A stretch of 64,000 nucleotides of DNA from Melioribacteraceae bacterium (GTDB taxonomy: Bacteria > Bacteroidota > Ignavibacteria > Ignavibacteriales > Melioribacteraceae): assembly GCA_026417375.1 (NCBI GenBank), contig JAOADJ010000001.1, positions 1 through 64,000 of the forward strand. The letters run 5' to 3'. The first letter of the stretch is position 1. Each line of letters opens with the position of its first letter. Both the position numbers and the translations under genes were made by a program. The notes below the pieces were generated by a model. The model saw only the letters and a program-made list of their open reading frames with translations. It was not told the DNA's origin and made no database searches. Positions 28,235-36,976 of the stretch are shown piece after piece.

Positions 28235-29017
28235 CTATTTTAATTTTAATAATTGCATTAAATTATAGTTAGCTTCATCAATTTGGAATGTGAAGTTATC
28301 AACTTTATTTACATAGAAATTATAAGCAACGATACCAAGAATAGCTGCAAAAAGACCACCAGCTGTATTGATAAGAGCTTCAGAAATACCAGTAGCAAGA
28401 GAGATAGCATCTGGTGCACCTGATTGAGCAAGAGCTTTGAACGCACGAATCATACCGATTGTTGTTCCAAGAAGACCAACCATTGTTGCAACTGAAGCAA
28501 TAGTAGAAAGAACGATTAAATTCTTTTCTAAGAGTGGAGTTTCGAGCATTAAAGTTTCTTCAACTGCGCGTTGAACTTCTACTAATTGTTTTTCTTTATC
28601 TATTGTAGATTTTTCAGAAGTTACTTCTTTATAGCGTGTTAAAGCTGATTTTAATACGTTAGCAATTGAACCTCTTTGTTTATCGCAAGCTGCGATAGCT
28701 TCATCAAATTGATCAGCGCGTACTAAATCAATAACTTGTTTATAAAACTTTGGAATCGGTCCTTTTCCTTGTGCTTTTCTTAATGTGAAAGCTCTTTCAA
28801 AAATTACGGCAATAACCATAATTGAAATTGTAATTAATATAGCTACAAGTGGACCACCTACGTATGTTGTACCCATTAAGTTTGCCGGAACGTGTCTTGT
28901 TCCTTTGGTAGCATAGTCGAGAAAGTTTGCTGGATTTCCCAATACAAATTCATAAATACTAATTCCAGCTGCTAAAGCTAGAATGAAAAGTATTACAACA
29001 AAAGAGGATTGTTTCAT
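28235..29017 (-). CDS. exbB: ExbB/TolQ/MotA family proton-channel protein
   Basis: 260 residues with three membrane helices: residues about 7-27, a second around 50-72 (GGPLVAILITISIMVIAVIFERAF), and the conserved C-terminal pair VLSTIASVATMVGLLGTTIGMIRAFKAL and AISEALINTAGGLFAAILGIVAYNFY. The GLLGTTIGMIRAF and TAGGL/AI motifs are typical of ExbB/TolQ. It is the first gene of the leftward Ton operon. About 120-155 bases upstream of its start are two identical dyads (29136-29170), which may control it. Confidence 0.93.
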   Translation of the reverse strand: MKQSSFVVILFILALAAGISIYEFVLGNPANFLDYATKGTRHVPANLMGTTYVGGPLVAILITISIMVIAVIFERAFTLRKAQGKGPIPKFYKQVIDLVRADQFDEAIAACDKQRGSIANVLKSALTRYKEVTSEKSTIDKEKQLVEVQRAVEETLMLETPLLEKNLIVLSTIASVATMVGLLGTTIGMIRAFKALAQSGAPDAISLATGISEALINTAGGLFAAILGIVAYNFYVNKVDNFTFQIDEANYNLMQLLKLK

Positions 29018-29069
29018 TTTTTTTACTCCTTTTAATTAATGAAAGTCTGCTTAACTATTTAAAAAATTA

Positions 29070-29074
29070 TGCCA
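29070..29074 (-). promoter_or_regulatory. Possible -24 element of a sigma-54 promoter for exbB
   Basis: On the leftward strand this reads TGGCA, as in the -24 part of a sigma-54 promoter, and would give a start about 32 bases before the exbB ATG. The -12 part (TTTAA instead of TTGCA) is poor, so this is a weak candidate. Confidence 0.2.
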
Positions 29075-29135
29075 AAATGTTTTTAATTAATTTTTTCATT
29101 TTTTCAGCAATTATTTTATTTCATTTCATGTGGGT

Positions 29136-29170
29136 TTTCAAAATGAAATACTATTGCTTTCAAAATGAAA
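29136..29170. promoter_or_regulatory. Two identical dyad sites upstream of exbB
   Basis: The 13-base palindrome TTTCAAAATGAAA occurs twice (29136-29148 and 29158-29170), with centres 22 bases apart, about two helical turns, so both face the same side. It sits between the end of the NtrC-type regulator gene and the exbB start, 119-153 bases upstream of exbB. That spacing suits binding sites for an enhancer-binding regulator. That the neighbouring regulator binds here is inference. Confidence 0.5.
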
Positions 29171-29174
29171 GGTT

Positions 29175-30509
29175 TTATAGCCCATATTGTTTTCTTTTAC
29201 GCCAAAGTGTGGTTTCAGAAATTCCCAGTATTTTAGCTGCTTCTTTTGCTGTAGGAGCAATTTTTAATACATCTATTATATGTTGCTTTTCTAGTTCATC
29301 TATCTTTTGAGGAGAAGTTGTTGGTGTGGTTTGTTTAATTACAAAGTTTTTAATTTCCTCGGGTAAGTAATCTTCTCTTATTATATTATCTTTTGCAAAA
29401 ACGAGTAATCTTTTTACAACGGTTTCAAATTCTCTTACATTTCCGGGCCAATCATATTCTAACAAAAATTTTTTTGCGTTTTCGTGAATTGTTATTTCTC
29501 TTTGATTTCCATATTTGTTTATAAAATAATTTAGTAGGGTTTCAATGTCATCTTTTCTTTCTCTTAATGGTGGAATATTAAACCGTACTCCAACAATTCT
29601 ATAATAAAAATCTTCTCTTAAATGCCCTGTTGCTAAATCATTTTCAACTTTTCTATTAGTTGCAGAAATTAATCTTACATCAACTTTTCTTGTTATGCTT
29701 TCCCCTACTCTTTCAAATTCCATATTCTGAAGAAAACGAAGAAGTTTTACTTGCATTTGTTTTGGGATTTCTGCTACTTCATCAAGAAAAAGAGTTCCGC
29801 CATCGGCTAGTTCAAGTCTTCCTATTCTATCTTTTATTGCGGTTGTAAATGCTCCTTTTACATGTCCGAATAGTTCACTTTCAAATAAATTTTCCGGAAT
29901 GGCAGAGCAATTAATTGCAATAAAAGGAAAATCTTTTCTTTGACTATTTGAATGAATGAAACGTGCAAGTAATTCTTTTCCGGTTCCACTTTCTCCTTCA
30001 ATTAAAATTGGAATGTTACTATCGGCTACTTCTTTTGCAATTGAAAGAATTTTTCTTGTGCTTTGATTTGTTGTTACAAAAGTTTCTGTTTCGAATGTTT
30101 CTTGTAACTGAGTTGTTAATCCTCTTATTTGCTTTGTAAGGCGATGATGTTCAAATGCTTTTTCTACATAATGAATAAATTCTTTATGTGAAAAGGGTTT
30201 TGAAATATAATCATGCGCTCCTTTTTTAATTGCTTCAACTGCACTTTCAATTGAGCCGTGAGCTGTCATTAAAATTATTGTTGTATCTGGTGAATTTTTT
30301 TTAATTTCCTGAAGCGTAGCAATACCATCGATTGGTTGCATCTTTAAATCAATAAATGCTACTTCAAAAAAAACTTCTTTTGTTCGTTGTATTCCATCAA
30401 TTGGATTTGAAAAAACTTCTGGTGAATATCCATTTGCCAATAATGAAAGTTCAATTGTTTTTAAAATATTTTGCTCATCATCTATTATTAATATTTTTTG
30501 ATTTTGCAT
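29175..30509 (-). CDS. NtrC-family sigma-54-dependent response regulator
   Basis: 444 residues. A receiver domain (about 1-120) has the phosphorylation Asp54 in AFIDLKM. The central AAA+ domain (about 145-380) shows the Walker A loop EGESGTGKE, the Walker B region GGTLFLDEVAEI and VRLISATNRK. The sigma-54 contact loop reads GAFTTA (about 219-224) instead of the usual GAFTGA. The C-terminal Fis-type helix-turn-helix is AAKILGISETTLWRKRKQYG. Its start overlaps the stop of the histidine kinase (TAATG), so the pair is coupled. It ends 158 bases before exbB. The altered loop may weaken or change sigma-54 activation. Confidence 0.92.
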   Translation of the reverse strand: MQNQKILIIDDEQNILKTIELSLLANGYSPEVFSNPIDGIQRTKEVFFEVAFIDLKMQPIDGIATLQEIKKNSPDTTIILMTAHGSIESAVEAIKKGAHDYISKPFSHKEFIHYVEKAFEHHRLTKQIRGLTTQLQETFETETFVTTNQSTRKILSIAKEVADSNIPILIEGESGTGKELLARFIHSNSQRKDFPFIAINCSAIPENLFESELFGHVKGAFTTAIKDRIGRLELADGGTLFLDEVAEIPKQMQVKLLRFLQNMEFERVGESITRKVDVRLISATNRKVENDLATGHLREDFYYRIVGVRFNIPPLRERKDDIETLLNYFINKYGNQREITIHENAKKFLLEYDWPGNVREFETVVKRLLVFAKDNIIREDYLPEEIKNFVIKQTTPTTSPQKIDELEKQHIIDVLKIAPTAKEAAKILGISETTLWRKRKQYGL

Positions 30510-32341
30510 TATGCTACCGGTAATTTAATTTGAAATGTACTTCCTTTTCCTAATTCACTGAAAGCTTTTATTTCTCCATTGTGAATTTCAATTATTTCTT
30601 TGGCAATTGAAAGACCCAGCCCTAAACTTCCTGGGGCTGAGTCATCTATTTGGATAAATTTATCAAAAACTTTTTTGAGGTTATCCGGACTAATACCAAT
30701 TCCTGTATCCGAAATTTCTATTAGCAAACAATTTTCTTCCACTTTAAAATCAACTTTAATGTTTCCCCCATTTGGTGTAAATCGTAAAGAATTAGAAACC
30801 AGATTTTCGACAGCACTTATCATGTTGTTATAGTTTCCGTTTATCATTACATTTTTAACATTATCAATTACTTTCAAGTTAATGTTTTTTTCTTTTGCTA
30901 AGATTGTAAATTTTTTTGAAATGTAATCTGCAAGTTTTTGTGCTTCAAATTTTTCAAATTTTATTTTTCCAATATTTGCTTCAAGTTTTGTAAGCTCAAG
31001 TATTTCATAAACCAGTTTGTTTAATCTATCGTAATCTTCTTTCATTGAAATTATTAAATCTTTTTGTTTTTCATTTACTTTTCCAACAACATCATCTTCC
31101 AATAAACCTAACGCCATTCCCATTGAAGTTAAAGGTGTTTTTAATTCATGAGAAACTTTTGCAATAAATTCACTTTTCATTTTGTCGAGCTCTTGATATT
31201 TGGTTATATCGTTAAAAACAAAAAGTGTTGCTTCTTTTTCTGAATCTGGGATTTCAATTTGTGAAGCTATTACATTAAAATATTTCTGAGAACCATTTTC
31301 TTCTTTAAGATTAATAATTTTATCCTTAATACTTGAGATACTTTTATCACCTGATTTTATTTTGGTTCTGTGCTGTTTAAGAATTTTTTTTATTTCTGAA
31401 TTCTTTAATACCTTTTCACCAATTACCTGATTGAATGCTTTATTAGCTAAAAGAATTTTAAAGTTTTCATCAACCATTAAAACTGGTTCATCCATACTTT
31501 CAATTACTATTTCAGATTTTTTCTTTTCATAAAATATTTTGTTGAGATTAAGTTTTTCATATTGCTCAAGTTTTTCACTCATTTTGTTAAATTCATCGGT
31601 TAAAGAGTTTATTTCATCGGAATTATCATCAAGTTCAATTCTTTCGCTAAAATTTCCTTCGGCAATATGACGAACGGATTCTTTTAATTTTGTAATTGGC
31701 CTCACTATATAATCTGAAAATTTTGAACTAAAGATTGAGGCAATTAAAATTGCTCCAAGTAAAATGAAAAATATTGTTAACGCCGCTGTTTGTGTAATTT
31801 TTTTTACATCTTGAACAGCCTGATTTAACAAACTATGATTTATTTCTAATATTTTATTACAATCTTGTTTAATGTTTAATAACTGAATAATAATTTTTCC
31901 AAGGTCAAGTTTAACTTCCTGCGCTTTCCATTTTAAATAAATTTGATAGTCAAGTTTGCTGATATTTTCATCTTTAAATTTTTTATGATTAGCCATTATT
32001 GTATCAAGAAGTTTTTTTTCGAGGTCAACCTGAACCGATTCTCTTGCTTTTTGATGCCAATAAAAAAAATCAACTTCGCTTTTATTAAATAAACTATCCC
32101 CCTTCTCAAAATCTTGATTAAACATTATAATTACAGAAGCAACTTGTTCATCGAGAGCTTTGCTCATGTTATCCGCTGCAATTATAACTGCATAATTATC
32201 CTGCATCGATTGTTTTATATATTCATTAAATCTATAAAAATTATAAATACTCCAAAGTGTAGCAAAAAACATAATTAGCAAAATGACTGTGAAGCCAAGT
32301 AAAATTTTGCTTCTTAATGTTGTTGTATAAAAATTTATCAT
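30509..32341 (-). CDS. Membrane sensor histidine kinase
   Basis: 610 residues. A membrane helix (about 13-33) and another (about 182-205) flank a periplasmic helical sensor domain. A HAMP domain (about 205-260, SDYIVRPITKLKESVRHIAEG) and a PAS-like domain (about 275-380) follow. The catalytic part has FIAKVSHELKTPLTS with the phosphorylated His, then the ATPase N box VENLVSNSLRFTPNGG, DTGIGIS and GLGLGLSIAKEIIE. It partners the NtrC-type regulator, whose start overlaps its stop. The signal sensed is unknown. The location next to the Ton operon hints at nutrient or envelope sensing. Confidence 0.93.
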   Translation of the reverse strand: MINFYTTTLRSKILLGFTVILLIMFFATLWSIYNFYRFNEYIKQSMQDNYAVIIAADNMSKALDEQVASVIIMFNQDFEKGDSLFNKSEVDFFYWHQKARESVQVDLEKKLLDTIMANHKKFKDENISKLDYQIYLKWKAQEVKLDLGKIIIQLLNIKQDCNKILEINHSLLNQAVQDVKKITQTAALTIFFILLGAILIASIFSSKFSDYIVRPITKLKESVRHIAEGNFSERIELDDNSDEINSLTDEFNKMSEKLEQYEKLNLNKIFYEKKKSEIVIESMDEPVLMVDENFKILLANKAFNQVIGEKVLKNSEIKKILKQHRTKIKSGDKSISSIKDKIINLKEENGSQKYFNVIASQIEIPDSEKEATLFVFNDITKYQELDKMKSEFIAKVSHELKTPLTSMGMALGLLEDDVVGKVNEKQKDLIISMKEDYDRLNKLVYEILELTKLEANIGKIKFEKFEAQKLADYISKKFTILAKEKNINLKVIDNVKNVMINGNYNNMISAVENLVSNSLRFTPNGGNIKVDFKVEENCLLIEISDTGIGISPDNLKKVFDKFIQIDDSAPGSLGLGLSIAKEIIEIHNGEIKAFSELGKGSTFQIKLPVA

Positions 32342-32450
32342 TATAACTAAAAAGTTTTTTTTCCTTTTGTTAAAATAGCTTATTGTTTTGCTTAAATAAA
32401 TATCTTTTTGCTATGTTAAACTAAGATTTAAAATTTGTTTTAGAATTACT

Positions 32451-34232
32451 ATGAAAAAACTTGTTATAATATTTTTATTATTCTCATCAACTTTCTTTTC
32501 TCAAATTAGGTTAATACAAAATATTGAAGCCAGAAAAACTATTTCCCTAAATGGAAAATGGAATGTAATAGTAGATCCTTACGAAACTGGTTATTATACA
32601 TATCGTTTAACACCCGATCAAAATGGTTTTTTCAAAAATCAAAAACAAAAAAATAAATATGATAGAATTGAATATGATTTTGATAAATCTGAAAAGCTAA
32701 TTGTTCCGGGGGATTGGAATACTCAAAAAGAAAAATTGTTTTTTTATGAAGGTACAATTTGGTATAAAAAATCATTTAATTATGAGAAGAAACAAAACAA
32801 AAGAGTTTTCATTTATTTTGGGGCAGTAAATTATAACTCCAAGGTTTATTTAAATGGTGAATTTGTTGGTGAACATGTTGGCGGATTTACCCCTTTTAAC
32901 TTTGAAATAACCGATAAAATAAATTCTGGTTTAAATTTTGTAATTGTTAAAGTTGATAATAAAAGATTGCCTGAAGGTGTTCCAACTATTAATACTGATT
33001 GGTGGAATTATGGTGGTATAACCCGTGATGTTTATTTAGTAGAAACAAATTCAACTTTTATAGATGATTACTTTATTCAACTTGAAAAAAATAGTTCAAA
33101 TAAAATTTCAGGATGGGTAAAACTTGATGGAAATATTTTCAATGATATAAAAATAAAAATACCCGAATTAAAATTTGACACATCTTTAACTCCAAACAAA
33201 AATGGTTATTGTCAATTTATAATTGATTGTTCTCCGGTTTTATGGTCACCAAAAAATCCAAAACTTTATGATGTTATAATTCAGCATGATGATGAAGTAA
33301 TAAAAGATAAAATTGGTTTTAGAAAAATTGAAGTGAAAGAGAATAAAATATTTTTAAATGATAAAGAAATTTTTTTAAGAGGCATTTCACTTCACGAAGA
33401 AACACCGGTTAAATCTTCAAGAGCAAATTCCAAAAAAGATGCAAGAAAATTACTTTCGATGGCTAAAGAATTGAATTGTAATTTTGTAAGATTAGCACAC
33501 TATCCTCATAACGAAAATATAATTAAAGTAGCTGATAGACTTGGCTTTTTAGTTTGGTCCGAAATTCCTGTGTATTGGACTATTCATTGGAAAAACAAAC
33601 AAACTTTTGAAAATGCATCAAATCAACTTAAAGAAATGATCTCGAGAGATAAAAATCGTGCTTCAATAATTTTTTGGTCAGTTGGAAATGAAACTCCATT
33701 GAGCGAAGAAAGACTAATCTTTATGAAAAATTTAATTGATACAGCAAGATTTTTAGATTCAACAAGATTAATAACAGCAGCTTTAGAAACACATTACATT
33801 GATTCAAAAACTATAATGATTAATGATCCACTTGGAAATTATCTTGATGTGCTTGGCTGCAATGAATACATTGGTTGGTACGATGGCTTGCCTCAAAAAG
33901 CAGATTCAATTCAATGGAAAACTATTTACAACAAACCGTTAGTTATCAGTGAATTTGGTGGCGATGCAAAATATGGATTTCATTCCGATAGTTTAACAAT
34001 CTGGTCAGAAGAATTTCAGGAAAGTATTTATAAACATCAAATAAAAATGTTGAATAAAATTTCTTTCCTTTCAGGTGTTAGTCCATGGATTTTAATGGAT
34101 TTTCGTTCTCCACGAAGAACATTACCAAATATTCAGGATTATTTTAATCGCAAAGGTTTATATTCTAATTTAGGAGAAAAGAAAAAAGCGTTTTACATTT
34201 TAAAAAACTACTACAAAACAAAAATGAATTAA
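32451..34232 (+). CDS. Secreted glycoside hydrolase family 2 (beta-galactosidase/glucuronidase-like)
   Basis: 593 residues with a signal peptide (about 1-17, ending FFSQ). The N-terminal jelly-roll domain (about 30-200) has YEGTIWYKKSFNY and the NYNSKVYLNGEFVGEHVGGFTPF signature, followed by an Ig-like domain and a TIM barrel. The barrel has RGISLHEETP, RLAHYPHN, IFWSVGNETP with the acid/base Glu, and LVISEFGGDA with the nucleophile Glu. It is shorter than full beta-galactosidases, lacking C-terminal extra domains, more like beta-glucuronidases. The substrate cannot be read from sequence. An M1 peptidase gene follows 1 base later. Confidence 0.9.
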   Translation: MKKLVIIFLLFSSTFFSQIRLIQNIEARKTISLNGKWNVIVDPYETGYYTYRLTPDQNGFFKNQKQKNKYDRIEYDFDKSEKLIVPGDWNTQKEKLFFYEGTIWYKKSFNYEKKQNKRVFIYFGAVNYNSKVYLNGEFVGEHVGGFTPFNFEITDKINSGLNFVIVKVDNKRLPEGVPTINTDWWNYGGITRDVYLVETNSTFIDDYFIQLEKNSSNKISGWVKLDGNIFNDIKIKIPELKFDTSLTPNKNGYCQFIIDCSPVLWSPKNPKLYDVIIQHDDEVIKDKIGFRKIEVKENKIFLNDKEIFLRGISLHEETPVKSSRANSKKDARKLLSMAKELNCNFVRLAHYPHNENIIKVADRLGFLVWSEIPVYWTIHWKNKQTFENASNQLKEMISRDKNRASIIFWSVGNETPLSEERLIFMKNLIDTARFLDSTRLITAALETHYIDSKTIMINDPLGNYLDVLGCNEYIGWYDGLPQKADSIQWKTIYNKPLVISEFGGDAKYGFHSDSLTIWSEEFQESIYKHQIKMLNKISFLSGVSPWILMDFRSPRRTLPNIQDYFNRKGLYSNLGEKKKAFYILKNYYKTKMN

Positions 34233-34233
34233 T

Positions 34234-35862
34234 ATGAAAAAATTTATTCTAATCTATTTGATTATTGTAACAAAAATAATTTCGCAATTTGGTTCACAGG
34301 ATTCGGGCGGAAAATTAATTCCCGAACAAAAATGTTACGATGTAAAATTTTATAAACTCAATCTTGAAATTGATCCCAAAGAAAAAGCTGTTTCAGGCTT
34401 TGTAATTATAACAGCTCAGGCTGTAGATGAATTTTCCAAAATAGTTGTTGATTTAGATACAACTTTTATAATAAATGAAATACTTCAATTAAATTCACCC
34501 AAAGAAAAAGAATTAAAATTCAATCACACAAAAGGAAAAATTTGGATAGAATTTTTTTCTACAATTAAGAAAGGAGAAATTTTTTCAATAAAAATAAATT
34601 ATTCAGGAGTTCCACGAATAGCCAAAAGAGCACCGTGGGATGATGGATTTATATGGACAAAAACAAAAGAAAATAAAGATTGGATAACATTAACATGTCA
34701 GGGTGGTGGTGCAGATATTTGGTTTCCTTGTAAAGATCACCCAGGCGATGAACCAGATTCGGCATCTATAACTTTTATTGCTCCCTCAGATTTAGTTTGC
34801 ATCTCTTCCGGAAAATTTATTTCTAAAGAAGAACATAAAAATGGTACGACAACATGGAATTGGTTTTCTTCAACTCCAATTAATACTTATAATATTATGC
34901 TTTATTTAGGTCCATATATTCCAATTCAGTATGATTACACAAGTATAACTGGTGAAAAAATTCCATTTACAGTTTGGGTGCTTCCGGAAAGTTTTGAAAA
35001 AGCTAAAGAGCATTCCAAACAATTTGTTCAACATATGAAGATTAACGAAGAACTTGTTGGTCCATATCCATTTAGAATTGATAAATATTCCGTTGTTGAA
35101 ACACCTCACTTAGGAATGGAACATCAAACAGCAATTGCTTATGGTGCTGGTTGGAAAAATCATAAAGATTTTCCCTTTGATTGGTTACATCATCACGAGT
35201 TTTCTCATGAATGGTGGGGAAATTTAGTTACATGTAAAGACTGGAGTGATTTCTGGATTCATGAAGGAACCGGAACTTATATGCAACCACTTTACCTCGA
35301 AAAAGTTTTTGGTAAAGAAATGTATTCAGGTTATTTAAAAAGCATAAAAAGATTTTCGAACAAACAACCCGTTGCACCTCGTGGTGAAAAAACAAGTGGT
35401 GAAGTTTACAACTTAGATATTTATTACAAAGGCGCTTGGATTTTACATACTCTAAGAAATTATTTGGGTGATGAAATTTTCTTTGAAATATTCAGAAGGT
35501 GGGCTTATCCAACAGAAGAATTAGAAAAAATAAAAACTGGTGCTCAATGCAGAAATTCTTCAACTGATGAATTTCTTGAAATTGCAGAAAAAATCTACGG
35601 TAAAAAATTAGATTGGTTTTGGGAAGTTTATTTTAGGCAAGCTTCTTTACCAAAATTGCATTATAAAAAACAAAATGATGAATTTTACTTTTGGTGGGAA
35701 ACAGAAAAAGAAATTAATTTTAGTTTGCCAATCGAAGTAATGATAAATAATAATATTATTAAACTCGAAATGCGTAATGGTAAATCATCCATTAAATCGA
35801 AAGAAGAAAATATTATAATTGATCCTGAAGAAAAAATTTTAATGGAAATTGTTAAAGAATAA
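34234..35862 (+). CDS. Secreted M1-family zinc metallopeptidase
   Basis: 542 residues with a signal peptide (about 1-18). The M1 fold is recognisable from the N-terminal beta saddle, the LGMEH substrate loop (a GxMEN variant) and the zinc site HEFSHEWWGN with His321, Glu322, His325 and, 18 residues on, Glu344 (HExxH-X18-E). The C-terminal armadillo-like domain of large aminopeptidases is reduced, as in shorter bacterial M1 enzymes. It probably trims peptides in the periplasm or outside. It is co-directional with the GH2 gene before it and TauE-like gene after it. Confidence 0.9.
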   Translation: MKKFILIYLIIVTKIISQFGSQDSGGKLIPEQKCYDVKFYKLNLEIDPKEKAVSGFVIITAQAVDEFSKIVVDLDTTFIINEILQLNSPKEKELKFNHTKGKIWIEFFSTIKKGEIFSIKINYSGVPRIAKRAPWDDGFIWTKTKENKDWITLTCQGGGADIWFPCKDHPGDEPDSASITFIAPSDLVCISSGKFISKEEHKNGTTTWNWFSSTPINTYNIMLYLGPYIPIQYDYTSITGEKIPFTVWVLPESFEKAKEHSKQFVQHMKINEELVGPYPFRIDKYSVVETPHLGMEHQTAIAYGAGWKNHKDFPFDWLHHHEFSHEWWGNLVTCKDWSDFWIHEGTGTYMQPLYLEKVFGKEMYSGYLKSIKRFSNKQPVAPRGEKTSGEVYNLDIYYKGAWILHTLRNYLGDEIFFEIFRRWAYPTEELEKIKTGAQCRNSSTDEFLEIAEKIYGKKLDWFWEVYFRQASLPKLHYKKQNDEFYFWWETEKEINFSLPIEVMINNNIIKLEMRNGKSSIKSKEENIIIDPEEKILMEIVKE

Positions 35863-35874
35863 AAGGAATAAAAT

Positions 35875-36237
35875 ATGTATGAAATAATAGTTTTATTAAT
35901 AATTGGTTTGGCGGCTGGTTTAATAAGTGGAATTTTAGGAATTGGCGGGGGAATTGTAATAATACCAATGCTCGTTGGTTTTTTAGGGTATTCACAAAAA
36001 GAAGCACAAGGCACATCTCTTGGTCTTTTGCTTTTACCAATCGGAATACTTGCTGTTATGAATTATTACAAAGCAGATTTGATTAACTTAAAAGCCGTTG
36101 GGATAATGGTAATTACATTTGTAATTGGCAGTTATGTTTCAAGCAAGTTTGCAATTTCTTTACCTGATAATATGCTAAAGAAAATATTTGCGGTTTTTTT
36201 ACTTTTATATTCATTAAAGTTGTTTTTGGGTAAATAA
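35875..36237 (+). CDS. Half-size TauE/SafE-type membrane protein
   Basis: 120 residues, about half the length of standard TauE/SafE exporters. Four predicted helices include LLIIGLAAGLISGILGIGGG, with the glycine-rich GGGIVIIPMLV signature of the first half of the family. Half-size members exist and would work as dimers; alternatively this is a remnant, but the frame is intact and it has a sensible start and stop. Role: export of sulfite or another sulfur or organic anion is only a family guess. It is followed by a strong bidirectional terminator. Confidence 0.75.
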   Translation: MYEIIVLLIIGLAAGLISGILGIGGGIVIIPMLVGFLGYSQKEAQGTSLGLLLLPIGILAVMNYYKADLINLKAVGIMVITFVIGSYVSSKFAISLPDNMLKKIFAVFLLLYSLKLFLGK

Positions 36238-36266
36238 AAAACTGTCCCTTTTTTTGAGACAGTTTT
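36238..36266. terminator. Bidirectional terminator between the TauE-like gene and groES
   Basis: Arms AAAACTGTC and GACAGTTTT flank a T-rich loop, with T runs on both sides. It lies between the rightward TauE-like gene and the leftward groES gene and can serve both. Confidence 0.85.
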
Positions 36267-36313
36267 TACCAAAGCATTTTGAATTGAAATTTGAGCGATA
36301 ATGAAGAAATAAA

Positions 36314-36586
36314 TTATTCTTCTACAACCGCTAAAACATCCGAGCGTTGAATTATTTTATAACTTTTTCCATCAACTTCTATTTCTTCGCCACCATATTT
36401 TGCAAATAAAACTTTATTTCCAACTTTTACTTTTTCTTGTAAATCTTCATCTGTACCAACAGCAATAACAGTACCCATTCTTGGTTTTTCTTTTGCAGTA
36501 TCGGGAATATATAATCCTGATGCGGTTTTTGTTTGTTCTTCAACCGGTTCTACTAATAAACGATCATCAAGTGGTTTAATAGTCAT
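36314..36586 (-). CDS. groES: Co-chaperonin GroES
   Basis: 90 residues, the usual size. It begins MTIKPLDDRLLVEP and has the mobile loop EEQTKTASGLYIP and the conserved GNKVLFAKYGGEEIEVDGK. It caps the GroEL folding chamber. It is 12 bases after the glutaredoxin-like gene, so the two are co-transcribed, but groEL does not follow; the next thing is a terminator. No CIRCE-type repeat (TTAGCACTC dyad) is seen upstream. The organism must have groEL elsewhere or carry more than one groES. Confidence 0.96.
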   Translation of the reverse strand: MTIKPLDDRLLVEPVEEQTKTASGLYIPDTAKEKPRMGTVIAVGTDEDLQEKVKVGNKVLFAKYGGEEIEVDGKSYKIIQRSDVLAVVEE

Positions 36587-36598
36587 TTTATCACTCCT

Positions 36599-36850
36599 TT
36601 ATTTTATGTTTAACATTGAATTGATTTTCGGTACATCAAATCCTACTATAGGACGATTATTAATTAATATAACAGGAACACCCATTTGACCTGTTCTTCT
36701 TTGCATATCTAATGCAGCTTTTTGATCACGAGATACATCAACTTCAGTAAATCTGATATTTTTTTCTCTAAAATATCTTTTTGCGTGATTGCAAAAACTA
36801 CAAGTTGGGGTTGTAAATATAATAACTTTTGGTTGACTGGGTAAAGACAT
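36599..36850 (-). CDS. Glutaredoxin-family protein
   Basis: 83 residues with the thioredoxin fold. It starts MSLPSQPKVIIFTTPTCSFCNHAK, with the CxxC redox pair, and has the cis-Pro segment GQMGVPVILINNRPIVGFD typical of glutaredoxins and NrdH-like proteins. It would reduce disulfides in cytoplasmic proteins. Co-transcription with groES (12 bases apart) links redox state and protein folding. It is divergent from the atypical thioredoxin gene. Confidence 0.9.
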   Translation of the reverse strand: MSLPSQPKVIIFTTPTCSFCNHAKRYFREKNIRFTEVDVSRDQKAALDMQRRTGQMGVPVILINNRPIVGFDVPKINSMLNIK

Positions 36851-36894
36851 TAATCCTCCTAAATTTCAATTTTATATGATGAAATTCAGCTTAA

Positions 36895-36922
36895 AAAGAT
36901 TCACATTTTTTTTTGAATCTTT
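36895..36922. repeat. Inverted repeat in the divergent grx / thioredoxin spacer
   Basis: Arms AAAGATTCA and TGAATCTTT flank a T-rich loop of ten bases. It may be an operator for either gene or a leader hairpin. Its position between divergent starts argues against a normal terminator. Confidence 0.35.
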
Positions 36923-36976
36923 ATAAAAATTTTTTCATCTCACTTGTAAACAAATAAAAAATTAATAGGAGAAAAA

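Noticed and set aside
29018..29120. A full sigma-54 promoter before exbB
   Set aside because: TGGCA at the -24 position is present, but the -12 GC is missing, so I list it only as a weak candidate.
36895..36922. Hairpin between grx and the thioredoxin gene, considered as a terminator
   Set aside because: It lies between divergent starts, so neither gene would need it to end transcription. It is kept only as an inverted repeat.
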